This document shows, piece after piece, positions 1 through 7,812 of a DNA stretch of 64,000 bases (position 1 is the first letter of the stretch; each line of letters starts with the position of its first letter). This DNA comes from Crocosphaera chwakensis CCY0110 (GTDB lineage Bacteria; Cyanobacteriota; Cyanobacteriia; Cyanobacteriales; Microcystaceae). The notes below the pieces were generated by a model. It was not told the origin of the DNA and did not search any database. It saw nothing but the letters and a program-made list of their open reading frames with translations. The stretch spans positions 1-64,000 of the forward strand of contig NZ_AAXW01000007.1 in the NCBI RefSeq assembly GCF_000169335.1, written 5' to 3'. The position numbers and the translations under genes are program-made.

Positions 1-15
1 TAATTTGTATAATTA

Positions 16-384
16 ATGTTTAAAAGCTTGACTTTCTCTATGTCTAATTTATTTGATAGAATTAAGTTTCATTTGGATGAAAATGTAGAAAATGCCATTG
101 CCGAGGGATTAAGAAGACGGAATATTGATGTAACAACCACAGCAGAAGTCAATTTAATTGGTGCATCTGATGAACAACAAAACACATTTGCTTTAACTCA
201 AAAGCGAGTAATTTTTACCCACGATGCCGATTTTTTGAGATTTCATCAACAACAAGTAGAACACGCCGGAATTATTTATTGTCGTCAAGGTCGTCGTTCT
301 ATTGGAGAAATTTTACAAGCTTTATGGCGAATTTATCTCTCTCAAACTACTGAATCAATGTATCACCGTCTTGAATTTATTTAA
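16..384 (+). CDS. DUF5615 PIN-like toxin-type protein
   Basis: A 122-residue protein whose core begins with the FHLDENV motif near residue 18 and continues with a central TxDADFL motif. These acidic residues are typical of the DUF5615 PIN-like fold, predicted to be the RNase-like toxin half of DUF433/DUF5615 pairs. A second in-frame Met at base 40 would shorten it by eight residues and fits the family N-terminus better. No Shine-Dalgarno sequence decides the start. The antitoxin partner would lie upstream, outside the window, so pairing is an inference. Confidence 0.75.
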   Translation: MFKSLTFSMSNLFDRIKFHLDENVENAIAEGLRRRNIDVTTTAEVNLIGASDEQQNTFALTQKRVIFTHDADFLRFHQQQVEHAGIIYCRQGRRSIGEILQALWRIYLSQTTESMYHRLEFI

Positions 385-507
385 GGGTAATAATTAATCT
401 TGAAAATGAGAGTATTTTCTTAGTTTTTATGTACTGTCAAAAAAATTGAGAGATTCAGGTGATTTTTGTCTTTAGAAAGGGAATGTTAATAACAAAGCCA
501 TAACTTT

Positions 508-666
508 CTAGGATAATTTTCGTGATGCAAAAATATCATAGCTCTGATTCATCTGGGGTGTTCGACGATTCTCAAAAATCACTTTATGTATTTCCCTCCA
601 TTTTAAAAGTAGATTAGCTTGTTCATCTAACCATTGTACAAAATCCGTTTCATAACTGTTAGTCAT
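508..666 (-). pseudogene. DUF29 family remnant
   Basis: A 52-codon reading frame starts MTNSYETDFVQWLDEQANLL, the usual opening of cyanobacterial DUF29 proteins, which are normally about 140-150 residues. After that it jumps into an LLKW-type segment and soon hits TAG, so the middle and end of the family are missing. It appears to be an internally deleted, decayed copy. The rest of the 322-base gap between the PIN-like gene and rfbB holds nothing else I can recognise. Confidence 0.6.
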
Positions 667-706
667 TCTTAACTTATCTCCCCATTTTAATCAATTAAAA
701 TTTTCA

Positions 707-1783
707 TTATCCATACACTTTTTGATAATATTCCTGATAATCTTTTGATAGTAAAGGTTGCCACCAATCTCGATTATTGAGATACCATTGAATCGTTTTT
801 CTTAACCCATTTTCTACAGTTTCTTGCGGTGTCCAACCTAATTCTGTTTTAATTTTTGTAGCATCAATGGCATAACGACGATCGTGGCCAGGCCGATCTT
901 TTACAAAGGTAATTAATTCTTTTGCCGGTTTAACAGGTAAGTCTGGGGCTAACTCATCCATTAAGTCACATAATAGAGTTACTAAGTCAATATTTTTAAC
1001 TTCATTATTACCCCCAATATTATAGGTTTCTCCTGGTTTTCCTTTATTAATAACTGTTTCTAATGCTGAACAATGATCCCCAACATATAACCAATCTCTG
1101 ATATTTTGTCCATCTCCATAAACAGGTAAGGGTTTACCCAATAAAATATTAATACACATCAACGGGATTAATTTTTCAGGAAAGTGATAAGGTCCATAAT
1201 TATTAGAACAATTGGTGATAATTGTCGGTACATTATAAGTATGAAAATAAGCCCTTGCTAGGTGATCGCTTCCTGCTTTTGAGGCAGAATAGGGACTATT
1301 AGGAGCATAGGGTGTGGTTTCGGAAAAAGCTGGATCATCGGCTTCTAAACTGCCATAAACCTCATCGGTAGAGACATGGAGAAAACGATAATTTTCTGGT
1401 TTTCCTTGTTCATTCCAATAATGACGAAAACTCTCTAATAAGGTAAAGGTTCCAATGACATTGGTTTGAATAAAAGCATCAGGACCGAGAATAGAACGAT
1501 CAACATGAGATTCAGCAGCAAAATGGGCTATATTTGTAATATTTTCTTCTGTTAAGAGTTTATCAATTAACAGGCGATCGCAGATATCCCCTTGGATAAA
1601 TTTAAAGTTTTGTCTATCTTCTAAACCTGCTAAATTTTGACGATTTCCAGCATAGGTTAACGCATCTAAAACAATGACATGATCATCAGGATAATTGTTA
1701 CACCAATGATGCACAAAGTTAGAACCAATAAAACCGGCACCACCAGTGATTAAAATACTTTTTTTTTCTTGAGATAATGACAT
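707..1783 (-). CDS. rfbB: dTDP-glucose 4,6-dehydratase
   Basis: A full-length (358 aa) extended short-chain dehydrogenase. It has the N-terminal NAD-binding GGAGFIGSNF motif, the STDEVYG segment carrying catalytic Thr/Asp/Glu, and the YSASKAGSDHL active-site Tyr-Lys pair. It converts dTDP-glucose to dTDP-4-keto-6-deoxyglucose, the first dedicated step towards dTDP-rhamnose and related deoxysugars. Glycosyltransferase genes follow a few hundred bases away on the same strand, which fits a surface-polysaccharide role. Other members of a rhamnose operon (rfbA, C, D) are not in the window. Confidence 0.95.
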   Translation of the reverse strand: MSLSQEKKSILITGGAGFIGSNFVHHWCNNYPDDHVIVLDALTYAGNRQNLAGLEDRQNFKFIQGDICDRLLIDKLLTEENITNIAHFAAESHVDRSILGPDAFIQTNVIGTFTLLESFRHYWNEQGKPENYRFLHVSTDEVYGSLEADDPAFSETTPYAPNSPYSASKAGSDHLARAYFHTYNVPTIITNCSNNYGPYHFPEKLIPLMCINILLGKPLPVYGDGQNIRDWLYVGDHCSALETVINKGKPGETYNIGGNNEVKNIDLVTLLCDLMDELAPDLPVKPAKELITFVKDRPGHDRRYAIDATKIKTELGWTPQETVENGLRKTIQWYLNNRDWWQPLLSKDYQEYYQKVYG

Positions 1784-1798
1784 AAGCTAATAATTAAA

Positions 1799-2401
1799 TT
1801 ACCAAATTTTATCCATTTGCAACTGGAAACCCGACAAAATAGGATCACCACTCACAGTTGTTGGATTCTCTAAACATTCTACTTCTGTTTGGGGTCGATA
1901 AATATAGACTTGGCGATTTTTGCGATCAATTAACCAGCCTAATTTTACGCCATTATCAATATATTCTTGTAGTTTATCTTGAAGGGATTGCAATTGGTCA
2001 CTAGGGGAGCGTATTTCTACAATAAAATCAGGGCAAACAGGCGCAAATCTACTTTTTTGTTCTTCTGTGAGGGAATTCCATTTTTCTAAGGTCATCCACG
2101 CTGCATCAGGAGAACGATCTGCCCCATTTGGTAATTTAAACCCTGTGGACGAATCAAAGCCAATTCCCGTGCCATCTTCATCGATCCAGTTGGCAAGTTG
2201 CTGAATTAGTTTAAAGTTACGATTTCCAGTTTCTGAACCTGTGGGGGGCATAATAATTAATTCTCCTTTGGCATTGCGCTCAAGGCGATAATCACGGTTT
2301 AATTGACATAACGAGAAGAATTGTTCGTCTGTGATGGCGATCGCTGGTGACAGTTGCAGGACCAAAGGTATATTTTCAGTGGATGAAGAGGTAGAAATCA
2401 T
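1799..2401 (-). CDS. Uma2 family endonuclease-fold protein
   Basis: A 200-residue protein of the Uma2/DUF820 family, greatly expanded in cyanobacteria and with a restriction-endonuclease-like (PD-(D/E)XK) fold. The family pattern is visible: ELIIMPPTGSETG near residue 50, then RSPDAAW, then the PDFIVEIRSPSDQL core with D and E ahead of a downstream lysine. It lies 15 bases upstream of the rfbB start on the same strand. The biological role of the family is not established. Two other Uma2 genes and a relic occur in this window. Confidence 0.85.
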   Translation of the reverse strand: MISTSSSTENIPLVLQLSPAIAITDEQFFSLCQLNRDYRLERNAKGELIIMPPTGSETGNRNFKLIQQLANWIDEDGTGIGFDSSTGFKLPNGADRSPDAAWMTLEKWNSLTEEQKSRFAPVCPDFIVEIRSPSDQLQSLQDKLQEYIDNGVKLGWLIDRKNRQVYIYRPQTEVECLENPTTVSGDPILSGFQLQMDKIW

Positions 2402-2495
2402 CTTTTAAGTTTGTTCTAAAGTTCAGTTTTCTTATTACTAATTATTTTGTTTTATTTATCGTTGAGGACGAGTATCTATCTTTCTTTCAATATAT

Positions 2496-3731
2496 TTAAT
2501 CAGCATCAAGAGTAGTTTCTTCTTTAGCATATCTATCTATGCTATCTCGATAGATGTCTAAGATTACATCAACCTTTTTTTCCCAATCAAACTGATCTCG
2601 GACTTTCTCATATCCTGCTTTTCCCATTTTTTGACAAAGTTCTGGGTTACTCGCTAACTTTATCATTGCCGAAGCAAGTTCTTGAATAAAAGCTTCTCGT
2701 GAACTCGGTTCCACTAAGATGCCACAAGATTCGTCTAAATAATCCACCGGACCTCCCCAATTAGTTGCAATCACAGGAATTCCCATAGCCATTGCTTCTA
2801 AGACAACTGCACCACCACATTCATAAAGACTGGGCAGGATTAAAACATCTGCTGCTTGTAATTGTTTAGCACAGTCTGATTGAGAAAGCCAACCTACAAA
2901 TTGAACTATAGATATTTTTGAAGATTCTTGCTCAGATGTTAACCCTAAACTCTGAGCAAGTTGCTCTAATTTTTCTCTTTCATTACCATCTCCAACAATA
3001 TCTATTTGAATTGGTATTTGCTCAATCACTTTTTTGGCTGCTAATAATAAGAGATCAATAGCTTTCCAATCAACCAATCTACCCATGTAAACAAATTTAG
3101 TGGTTTTTTTCACTTGTTGATTATTGTCTTTTTTCACTAAGTTTTGCCAAATGGATAAATCTACTCCATTTTCAACTAATTCAATTATATTTTTATCTTT
3201 AAGAATAGTGGGTAATGCTGCTCTCGTCCGCGAGTTAGCTACTAACAAAGTGGTGGCTTTTAATTTACCTGGAATTAAAGTATTCATTAAGTTGGCAAAA
3301 CTTCTACCAAGATTGACCGTTTGACTCACCCATTTTTTTTCCATATACTCAAAACCAGAAGGATAATTCATTCCTCCATTCATGGGGCCAATGATAATAG
3401 GAACACCAAGATCATACAGAGATGAGGGAGCTTTTGGTGAGACGGGAATAGGTTGATGAACAATATCAATTTTTTTTTCTTCAATAAGCTGTAAAGCAAG
3501 TTGTCGTTGACTCAGTTGAGTTATTAATCTAAGAATAAATCCAAAAGTAAAATAAGATAAGCGTTTAGGTACTAATTTACTTAAACGCCAGACAAAAATA
3601 TGCCAAAAAGTATCTTTTATGAAGTAAATTCGATCATTATCTTCTGAGAAATAATCTTTAAGTTCATTTTTGGTTCTTTCATGAACAATTAACCATGTTT
3701 CAATTCCTCGTTTTCGTAAAACCCTAAAATA
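2496..3731 (-). pseudogene. GT4 glycosyltransferase, C-terminal part cut off by an IS
   Basis: The frame carries the C-terminal Rossmann domain of a GT-B glycosyltransferase: FVYMGRLVDWKAID, then VLILPSLYECGGAVVLEAMA with the donor-binding E-x7-E pattern. The first Met is at base 3383, but the same frame is open upstream to the IS boundary at 3731 and encodes family-like sequence (FRVLRKRGIETWLIVHERT). The missing first 38 codons lie on the other side of the IS. Removing the IS and one target copy gives a 445-codon gene in frame. The distal part may still be translated from an internal start, but it lacks the N-terminal domain needed for acceptor binding. Confidence 0.85.
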
Positions 3732-3759
3732 GGGTTTGCTGAAAAAGTTTCTCCAAAAT

Positions 3760-4440
3760 TTATGCGGCCAAAAGCCGATAATTTCCCTGCCAATTAATAA
3801 TTTTTCTTTCTATAAATTTGCTATAAATATAATTTTCATTAATATAATTGTGGTTGAATAGTTCATCAGTTTTAATATTAATGAATAACCACAAATAAAG
3901 CGACAAAAACTGCCGAAGCAGTCTGGAAAGATTGACAACTAGAAAGGTAATGGCAATAGAAGTTTCTGAGGTTTCAGGGAGTTTAGTCATGACGAGATTC
4001 AAGCTAAACGAAGATTTAGCTTGTCCAAATTTTCCCTCAATAGCATTTCGGAAACTTTCGTCTGAGCGAGCTTGTTTCTTCTCTTCTTCACTGACATTTT
4101 TCGGAGGTCTTCCTAACTTCGGACCACTAATTCTTATTCCTCTCTCTTTACACCAATTTCTATTTTCTCTAGTTCTATAAATTTTATCAACATGAACAGA
4201 TTCGGGATAATAGCCAAACATTTCTCTATACTTTTCTACTTGTTCTTTTAAATGACAAGATTCATTTAAGTTTTCCCAACTTATTCGGTCTAAAAATACA
4301 TAATTATCCACACAGCTAACCGAGAGCTTAGCTCCAAACTCTATTGGTTTTCCTGCTTTTCCTCTGACTATAGGACGAATATGGGGTTGAGTTAAACTTA
4401 CAATTCTTTGGGGAACACTCTGGGTTTTATTCTCCCACAT
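3760..4440 (-). pseudogene. IS transposase, C-terminal part (frameshifted)
   Basis: Contains the second half of a DDE transposase: VHVDKIYRTRENR with the second catalytic Asp, and RNAIEGKFGQAKSSF with the catalytic Glu, followed by a hydrophobic tail. Homology continues upstream of the first Met (ANLLETIKKVYKQQRVMWENK), so this is the continuation of the N-terminal frame and not a separate gene. It lies +1 relative to that frame. The short A6 run at the overlap is not positioned as a classical -1 slippery heptamer, so a mutational frameshift is more likely than programmed frameshifting. Confidence 0.75.
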
Positions 4441-4453
4441 TACTCGTTGTTGT

Positions 4454-5284
4454 TTATAAACTTTTTTGATAGTTTCTAGAAGATTTGCTGTCTTTACTCA
4501 GATTTTTGAGGGAAGCCCCAGCTTGATTCAAGTCTTCTATATGTCCTAGATTGTTCTTAACGTATTTCAACTGTTTTTCTATAGCTTTTCTCCTTTCTTG
4601 ATAAGAAACTTTTCCTTTTTTAGCTACCTTTAAATATTCTTTTCTGGCAATGTGTCTAGAAATTCTCGGTTTTTTCCTCAGTTTTCCTCTTAAAGCTTTA
4701 TAAAGATTGTCTATTATTCTTTCTGTCTCAATTCTAGCTTGATTTAATATTCCTAAATCTGTCGGATATTTTATATCGGCCGGCGCACAAGTTGCATCTA
4801 GTATTAGTTTACCTCGATTTTTTAGTTTTTTTCCTTTTTCTTGGGGTAAATCCTTTTTTTTTATTTCTTTATCAAGCTTTTCTTTCTCTTTTTTCACTAT
4901 TTCTTTATTTATTTTATTCACCAAATCTACATCAATCCTTTTCCTAAAATGAACTAGCATTGAAGCTTCCACTGGTGGCTCTTGTTGATAACAATTTAAA
5001 CCTATAAAGTATTGTAGATAAGGATTTTCTCTAATCTGTTCTATTGTTTCTCTATCACTTGTTCCTAACTTTTCCTTAATAATTAATATCCCTAATGCCA
5101 TTCTAAATGGTTTAGCTGGCGCACCTTTTTCTGCTGAAAAAAGTTTAGCATATTCTTCTTCAAAATCATCCCAAGGTATTAGTTCTGCCATGATTACCCA
5201 ACGATTACTTGGGGATAATTTTCCCTCGAAGGGCAATTCAAAATTTTCTGGGGCGGGTGAAGGCTGCTCCTCTTTTCGATACAT
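4454..5284 (-). pseudogene. IS transposase, N-terminal part (frameshifted)
   Basis: The N-terminal 276 residues of the IS transposase. They include the DUF772-type helical region (PFRMALGILIIKEKLGTSD, then NPYLQYFIGL) and the first catalytic Asp in KLILDATCAPADIKYPTDL. A lysine-rich insert follows. The frame ends about 14 bases before the first Met of the C-terminal part, and family homology crosses between frames around base 4480. The full protein would be about 510 residues. Unless +1 frameshifting occurs, this copy should be inactive. Confidence 0.75.
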
Positions 5285-5419
5285 TTGTTCTTGACTAACA
5301 ACTGCAAGGTATCCCTACCAATTTTAGCGGTTTTTAGCTGCACTAGCTGATCTTTTTTTGTCATCGAATATGAGTGTAACCTTTTGATAACAAGGGTTAC
5401 ACTCATATTCAGCAAACCC

Positions 5420-5528
5420 TAAAATAATGTAAGGGCAAAGCTGCTTCTCCTCCAAATTTTAAGGAAGCGTGTTCAGCCACTATAAGTATTTTTAAATTTT
5501 TCTGGTCACTGAAAATAGTTTGATTCAT
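5420..5528 (-). pseudogene. GT4 glycosyltransferase, N-terminal fragment
   Basis: An ATG at 5528 opens a short frame that reads ...KILIVAEHASLKFGGEAAL and then PLHYFR, the N-terminal strand and glycine loop of a GT4 enzyme. It runs into the IS end, where a TGA closes it after a few codons. It is the missing start of the glycosyltransferase whose remainder lies beyond the IS. The reading phase fits exactly: 109 bases here plus 1,229 bases on the far side equals 446 codons including the stop. Confidence 0.85.
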
Positions 5529-5625
5529 AAATAACTCTGTTACTTACATTAGATTTTTGACAAGAAAAGTGTCAAAATATCTTCATAGAATTGATTAGGT
5601 TCACTTTAACATCTTGGCATTTTAT

Positions 5626-6741
5626 TCAAGCATCTATACCTAATACTGCCATATAGTTTTGTACAGATTCTTCGATTGTAAATTGTTTTAGCCATTCTGA
5701 ATCTACATATTTTTGGTTTCCGTGCAAAACTCTTAACATAGCTTGAATCATAGCCTCAAGATTATTCATAGGGATGAATTCACCATACCTACCTTGTTGT
5801 AGAATTTCTGAAGGTCCGTATGGACAATCTGTCGAAATTACAGGAGTTCCCAAAGCCATAGCTTCTACTAATACATTACCTAAGTCTTCCCAATTTGAAG
5901 ATAGAACCAGGACTTTAGCTCTAGCTATATAAGGGTAAGGATTCTTAATAAAACCTGGCATCAAAATATCATTCTGTAACCCCAACTCACTAATAAGAGA
6001 AGTTAAAGCAGAACGTTGAGAACCTTCCCCTAAAATTACTAAACGAGCATTAACTTTTTTTTTCACTTGAGCGAAGGCTTGAATTAACATCGAATAATTT
6101 TTTTGCTCTTCTAATCTACCAGCAGTTAAAATCACTGGAGGTTCATCAGCTTGAAACCAAGGATGATTCAATGGTTCTTTTGCTTTATCGAAAATTTGGG
6201 GTGTAATGACAGGATTATATATGGTTGTCATCTTTTTAGATGAGAGATTAGTAATATTGATTATATCTTTTTTAACCCCTTCTGATACGGTTACAATACC
6301 ATCAGCCCAGCGATAGAGCAATTTTATAGCCAAGGGAACTAATCCTCTAGAGGATAAAAAAGAGTAATTACTGCTTTCAAGAGAAATCGCAGTATGGACA
6401 GAAACAATAATACGAGTTTGTCTTTTTAAAAAGTATTTTGCTACGATAGCAATTTCATTAGTATAGTGACAAGCAGAAAGTAAAACTGTTGGTTTTTCTC
6501 GGTTAAGATATTCAATAAGTTTAGGGAGACGACTAATAAAATTGGGGGGTTTTAATTCGATTATTCTCGCTTCTGGAGGACAAGCCGATGCAACTAAATC
6601 AAAACCAATATTATTGACAACGAAATCTATCTCTATCCCTTTTTCGATTAGACTCTCAGCCAAATTCATCATTACCTTTTCTATCCCCCCATTATAAAAC
6701 TGAGGTAGATAAATTGAAACTTTTTGTTTTTTTTTTACCAT
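5626..6741 (-). CDS. GT4 family glycosyltransferase
   Basis: A full-length (371 aa) GT-B glycosyltransferase. The N-terminal domain starts VSIYLPQFYNGGIEKVMMNLA with the glycine loop. The C-terminal domain begins with ILTAGRLEEQKNYSMLIQAF and has the donor-site segment SSNWEDLGNVLVEAMALGTP with two glutamates. It presumably adds a sugar from a nucleotide donor to a growing surface glycan. Acceptor and donor cannot be read from sequence. It lies just upstream of the interrupted GT4 gene on the same strand and probably shared its transcript. Confidence 0.9.
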   Translation of the reverse strand: MVKKKQKVSIYLPQFYNGGIEKVMMNLAESLIEKGIEIDFVVNNIGFDLVASACPPEARIIELKPPNFISRLPKLIEYLNREKPTVLLSACHYTNEIAIVAKYFLKRQTRIIVSVHTAISLESSNYSFLSSRGLVPLAIKLLYRWADGIVTVSEGVKKDIINITNLSSKKMTTIYNPVITPQIFDKAKEPLNHPWFQADEPPVILTAGRLEEQKNYSMLIQAFAQVKKKVNARLVILGEGSQRSALTSLISELGLQNDILMPGFIKNPYPYIARAKVLVLSSNWEDLGNVLVEAMALGTPVISTDCPYGPSEILQQGRYGEFIPMNNLEAMIQAMLRVLHGNQKYVDSEWLKQFTIEESVQNYMAVLGIDA

Positions 6742-6835
6742 AACTTACACAGACAATCAATGGTTTATACTAATTCAATACGAAAATTATCACCTGCCAT
6801 AAATTTCAAGGGTTTTAGTCTCTGATAAATTATTT

Positions 6836-6955
6836 CTAATCTACCACATTAGTAAGTCCTTCTAACTCTTCCTCAGTTAAATCATATAAATTACGAAATT
6901 TGTCTAGGGTTTTATCCTCAGCATCCCAGAAACCTCTTCCAACAAAATAAACGAA
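6836..6955 (-). pseudogene. Relic of a second chlH 3' end
   Basis: On the minus strand this stretch encodes GRGFWDAEDKTLDKFRNLYD and then LTEEELEGL before a TAG stop. It matches the extreme C-terminus of the ChlH protein encoded at 7813 (about 23 of 31 residues by eye; roughly 74 of 84 bases identical across the best part). Upstream the homology stops and an in-frame stop appears, so only about 35 codons remain. It fills part of the 325-base gap between the GT4 gene and the AbrB/PIN pair. I see nothing else there. Confidence 0.8.
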
Positions 6956-7066
6956 TTAATCAACCTTGATGCAATTACAGGCATTAATAATTTACCTAAA
7001 AATCAGACTCAATAATATTAAAAATTTGGTAGAATTGTAGTTAGTTTCCAATGAGGAAAACAATAT

Positions 7067-7333
7067 ATGAAATCATTTCCTGTTCGTTTAGACCAAGATG
7101 GAACCATTATCGTTCCTAAAGTGATTCAAGATGCACTTAATCTTCATAAAGGAGATTACTTAAATTTTTTAGAAATTGAAGGTTTAATTATATTAACATC
7201 AAAAAATCCTAAAGTTCCTCAATTAATTGAAAAAATAACTACCATTCGAGAAGAAGAAGATGTCAGTTTAGAGGAGTTATTAGAAGGATTAGAACATGAA
7301 AGAAAGATAATATATAAAGAAAAATATGAATAA
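7067..7333 (+). CDS. AbrB/MazE-type antitoxin
   Basis: An 88-residue protein. Its first half is a swapped-hairpin DNA-binding domain of the AbrB/SpoVT/MazE type (VRLDQDGTIIVPKVIQDALN, then KGDYLNF). The acidic C-terminal half (REEEDVSLEELLEGL) would wrap the toxin. It is translationally coupled to the next gene: its TAA shares the A with the toxin ATG. As usual for such modules, the complex probably represses its own promoter. A purine-rich AATGAGGAAAAC precedes the start by a few bases. Confidence 0.85.
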   Translation: MKSFPVRLDQDGTIIVPKVIQDALNLHKGDYLNFLEIEGLIILTSKNPKVPQLIEKITTIREEEDVSLEELLEGLEHERKIIYKEKYE

Positions 7334-7770
7334 TGAAATCAATTTTTGCTGATTCTAGTATCTTAATTGCAGGGTCTGCATCTTCAACTGGTGCGAGTCG
7401 AGTTGTATTAACAATGGCAGAAATAGGTTTATTTAAGTTATTAATTTCAGAGCAAGGGTTAGAAGAATGTCAGAGAAATATTAATAAAAAACTTCCTAAA
7501 GCTATTCCTGTTTTTAATGAAATTATTGATAACACAAATCTTGAGATTTTACCTAATCCTTCTCTAGAAGAGTTTTCAGCTTACATTGATATTATCGAAC
7601 CTAAAGATGCACCTATTCTTGCTGCTGCTTTATTAGTTAAAGCCGATAGATTACTTAGTTTAAATACTAAGGATTTCACTCAAGAAGTTGCCCAAAAAAC
7701 AGGGATTATAATTCAAACTCCCTCAGAGTTTATTCAAGATATCCGTTCTATTGTTACTCAGGAATTGTAG
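7333..7770 (+). CDS. PIN domain toxin (VapC-like)
   Basis: A 145-residue PIN-domain RNase-like protein. The first acidic residue is in FADSSILIAG, the central pair in EPKDAPILAAALL, and a later Asp in LNTKDF, giving the usual metal-binding quartet. It would act as a ribonuclease toxin held in check by the upstream AbrB-type protein, with which it overlaps by one base. The pair sits between chlH and the relic of a second chlH end, on the opposite strand, suggesting it arrived there as an insertion. RNA target unknown. Confidence 0.85.
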   Translation: MKSIFADSSILIAGSASSTGASRVVLTMAEIGLFKLLISEQGLEECQRNINKKLPKAIPVFNEIIDNTNLEILPNPSLEEFSAYIDIIEPKDAPILAAALLVKADRLLSLNTKDFTQEVAQKTGIIIQTPSEFIQDIRSIVTQEL

Positions 7771-7812
7771 CATGGTCGAGTTGATTCTGACAATCACAAA
7801 GCTATCTTTTAT

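Larger units (their letters stand above)
3732..5419 (-). mobile_element. Insertion sequence, 1,688 bp, IS5-like
   Basis: Both ends carry the same perfect 12-bp terminal inverted repeat, GGGTTTGCTGAA inward. It is flanked by the 7-bp direct repeat TAAAATA (3725-3731 and 5420-5426), read as the target-site duplication. The interior encodes a DDE transposase on the minus strand in two frames. The transposase resembles the DUF772-containing IS5 superfamily; IS1182 is the main alternative. Seven bases is longer than the usual IS5 duplication. The target also has AAACCC just before TAAAATA, identical to the IS end, so the precise edge could be shifted. The host gene is a GT4 glycosyltransferase. 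Confidence 0.9.

Noticed and set aside
4454..4490. Programmed -1 frameshift in the IS transposase
   Set aside because: The required shift is +1 and the A6 run is out of phase for a -1 heptamer.
5194..5415. 73-codon frame at the 5' end of the IS
   Set aside because: Shadow of the transposase start in another frame, with no family resemblance.
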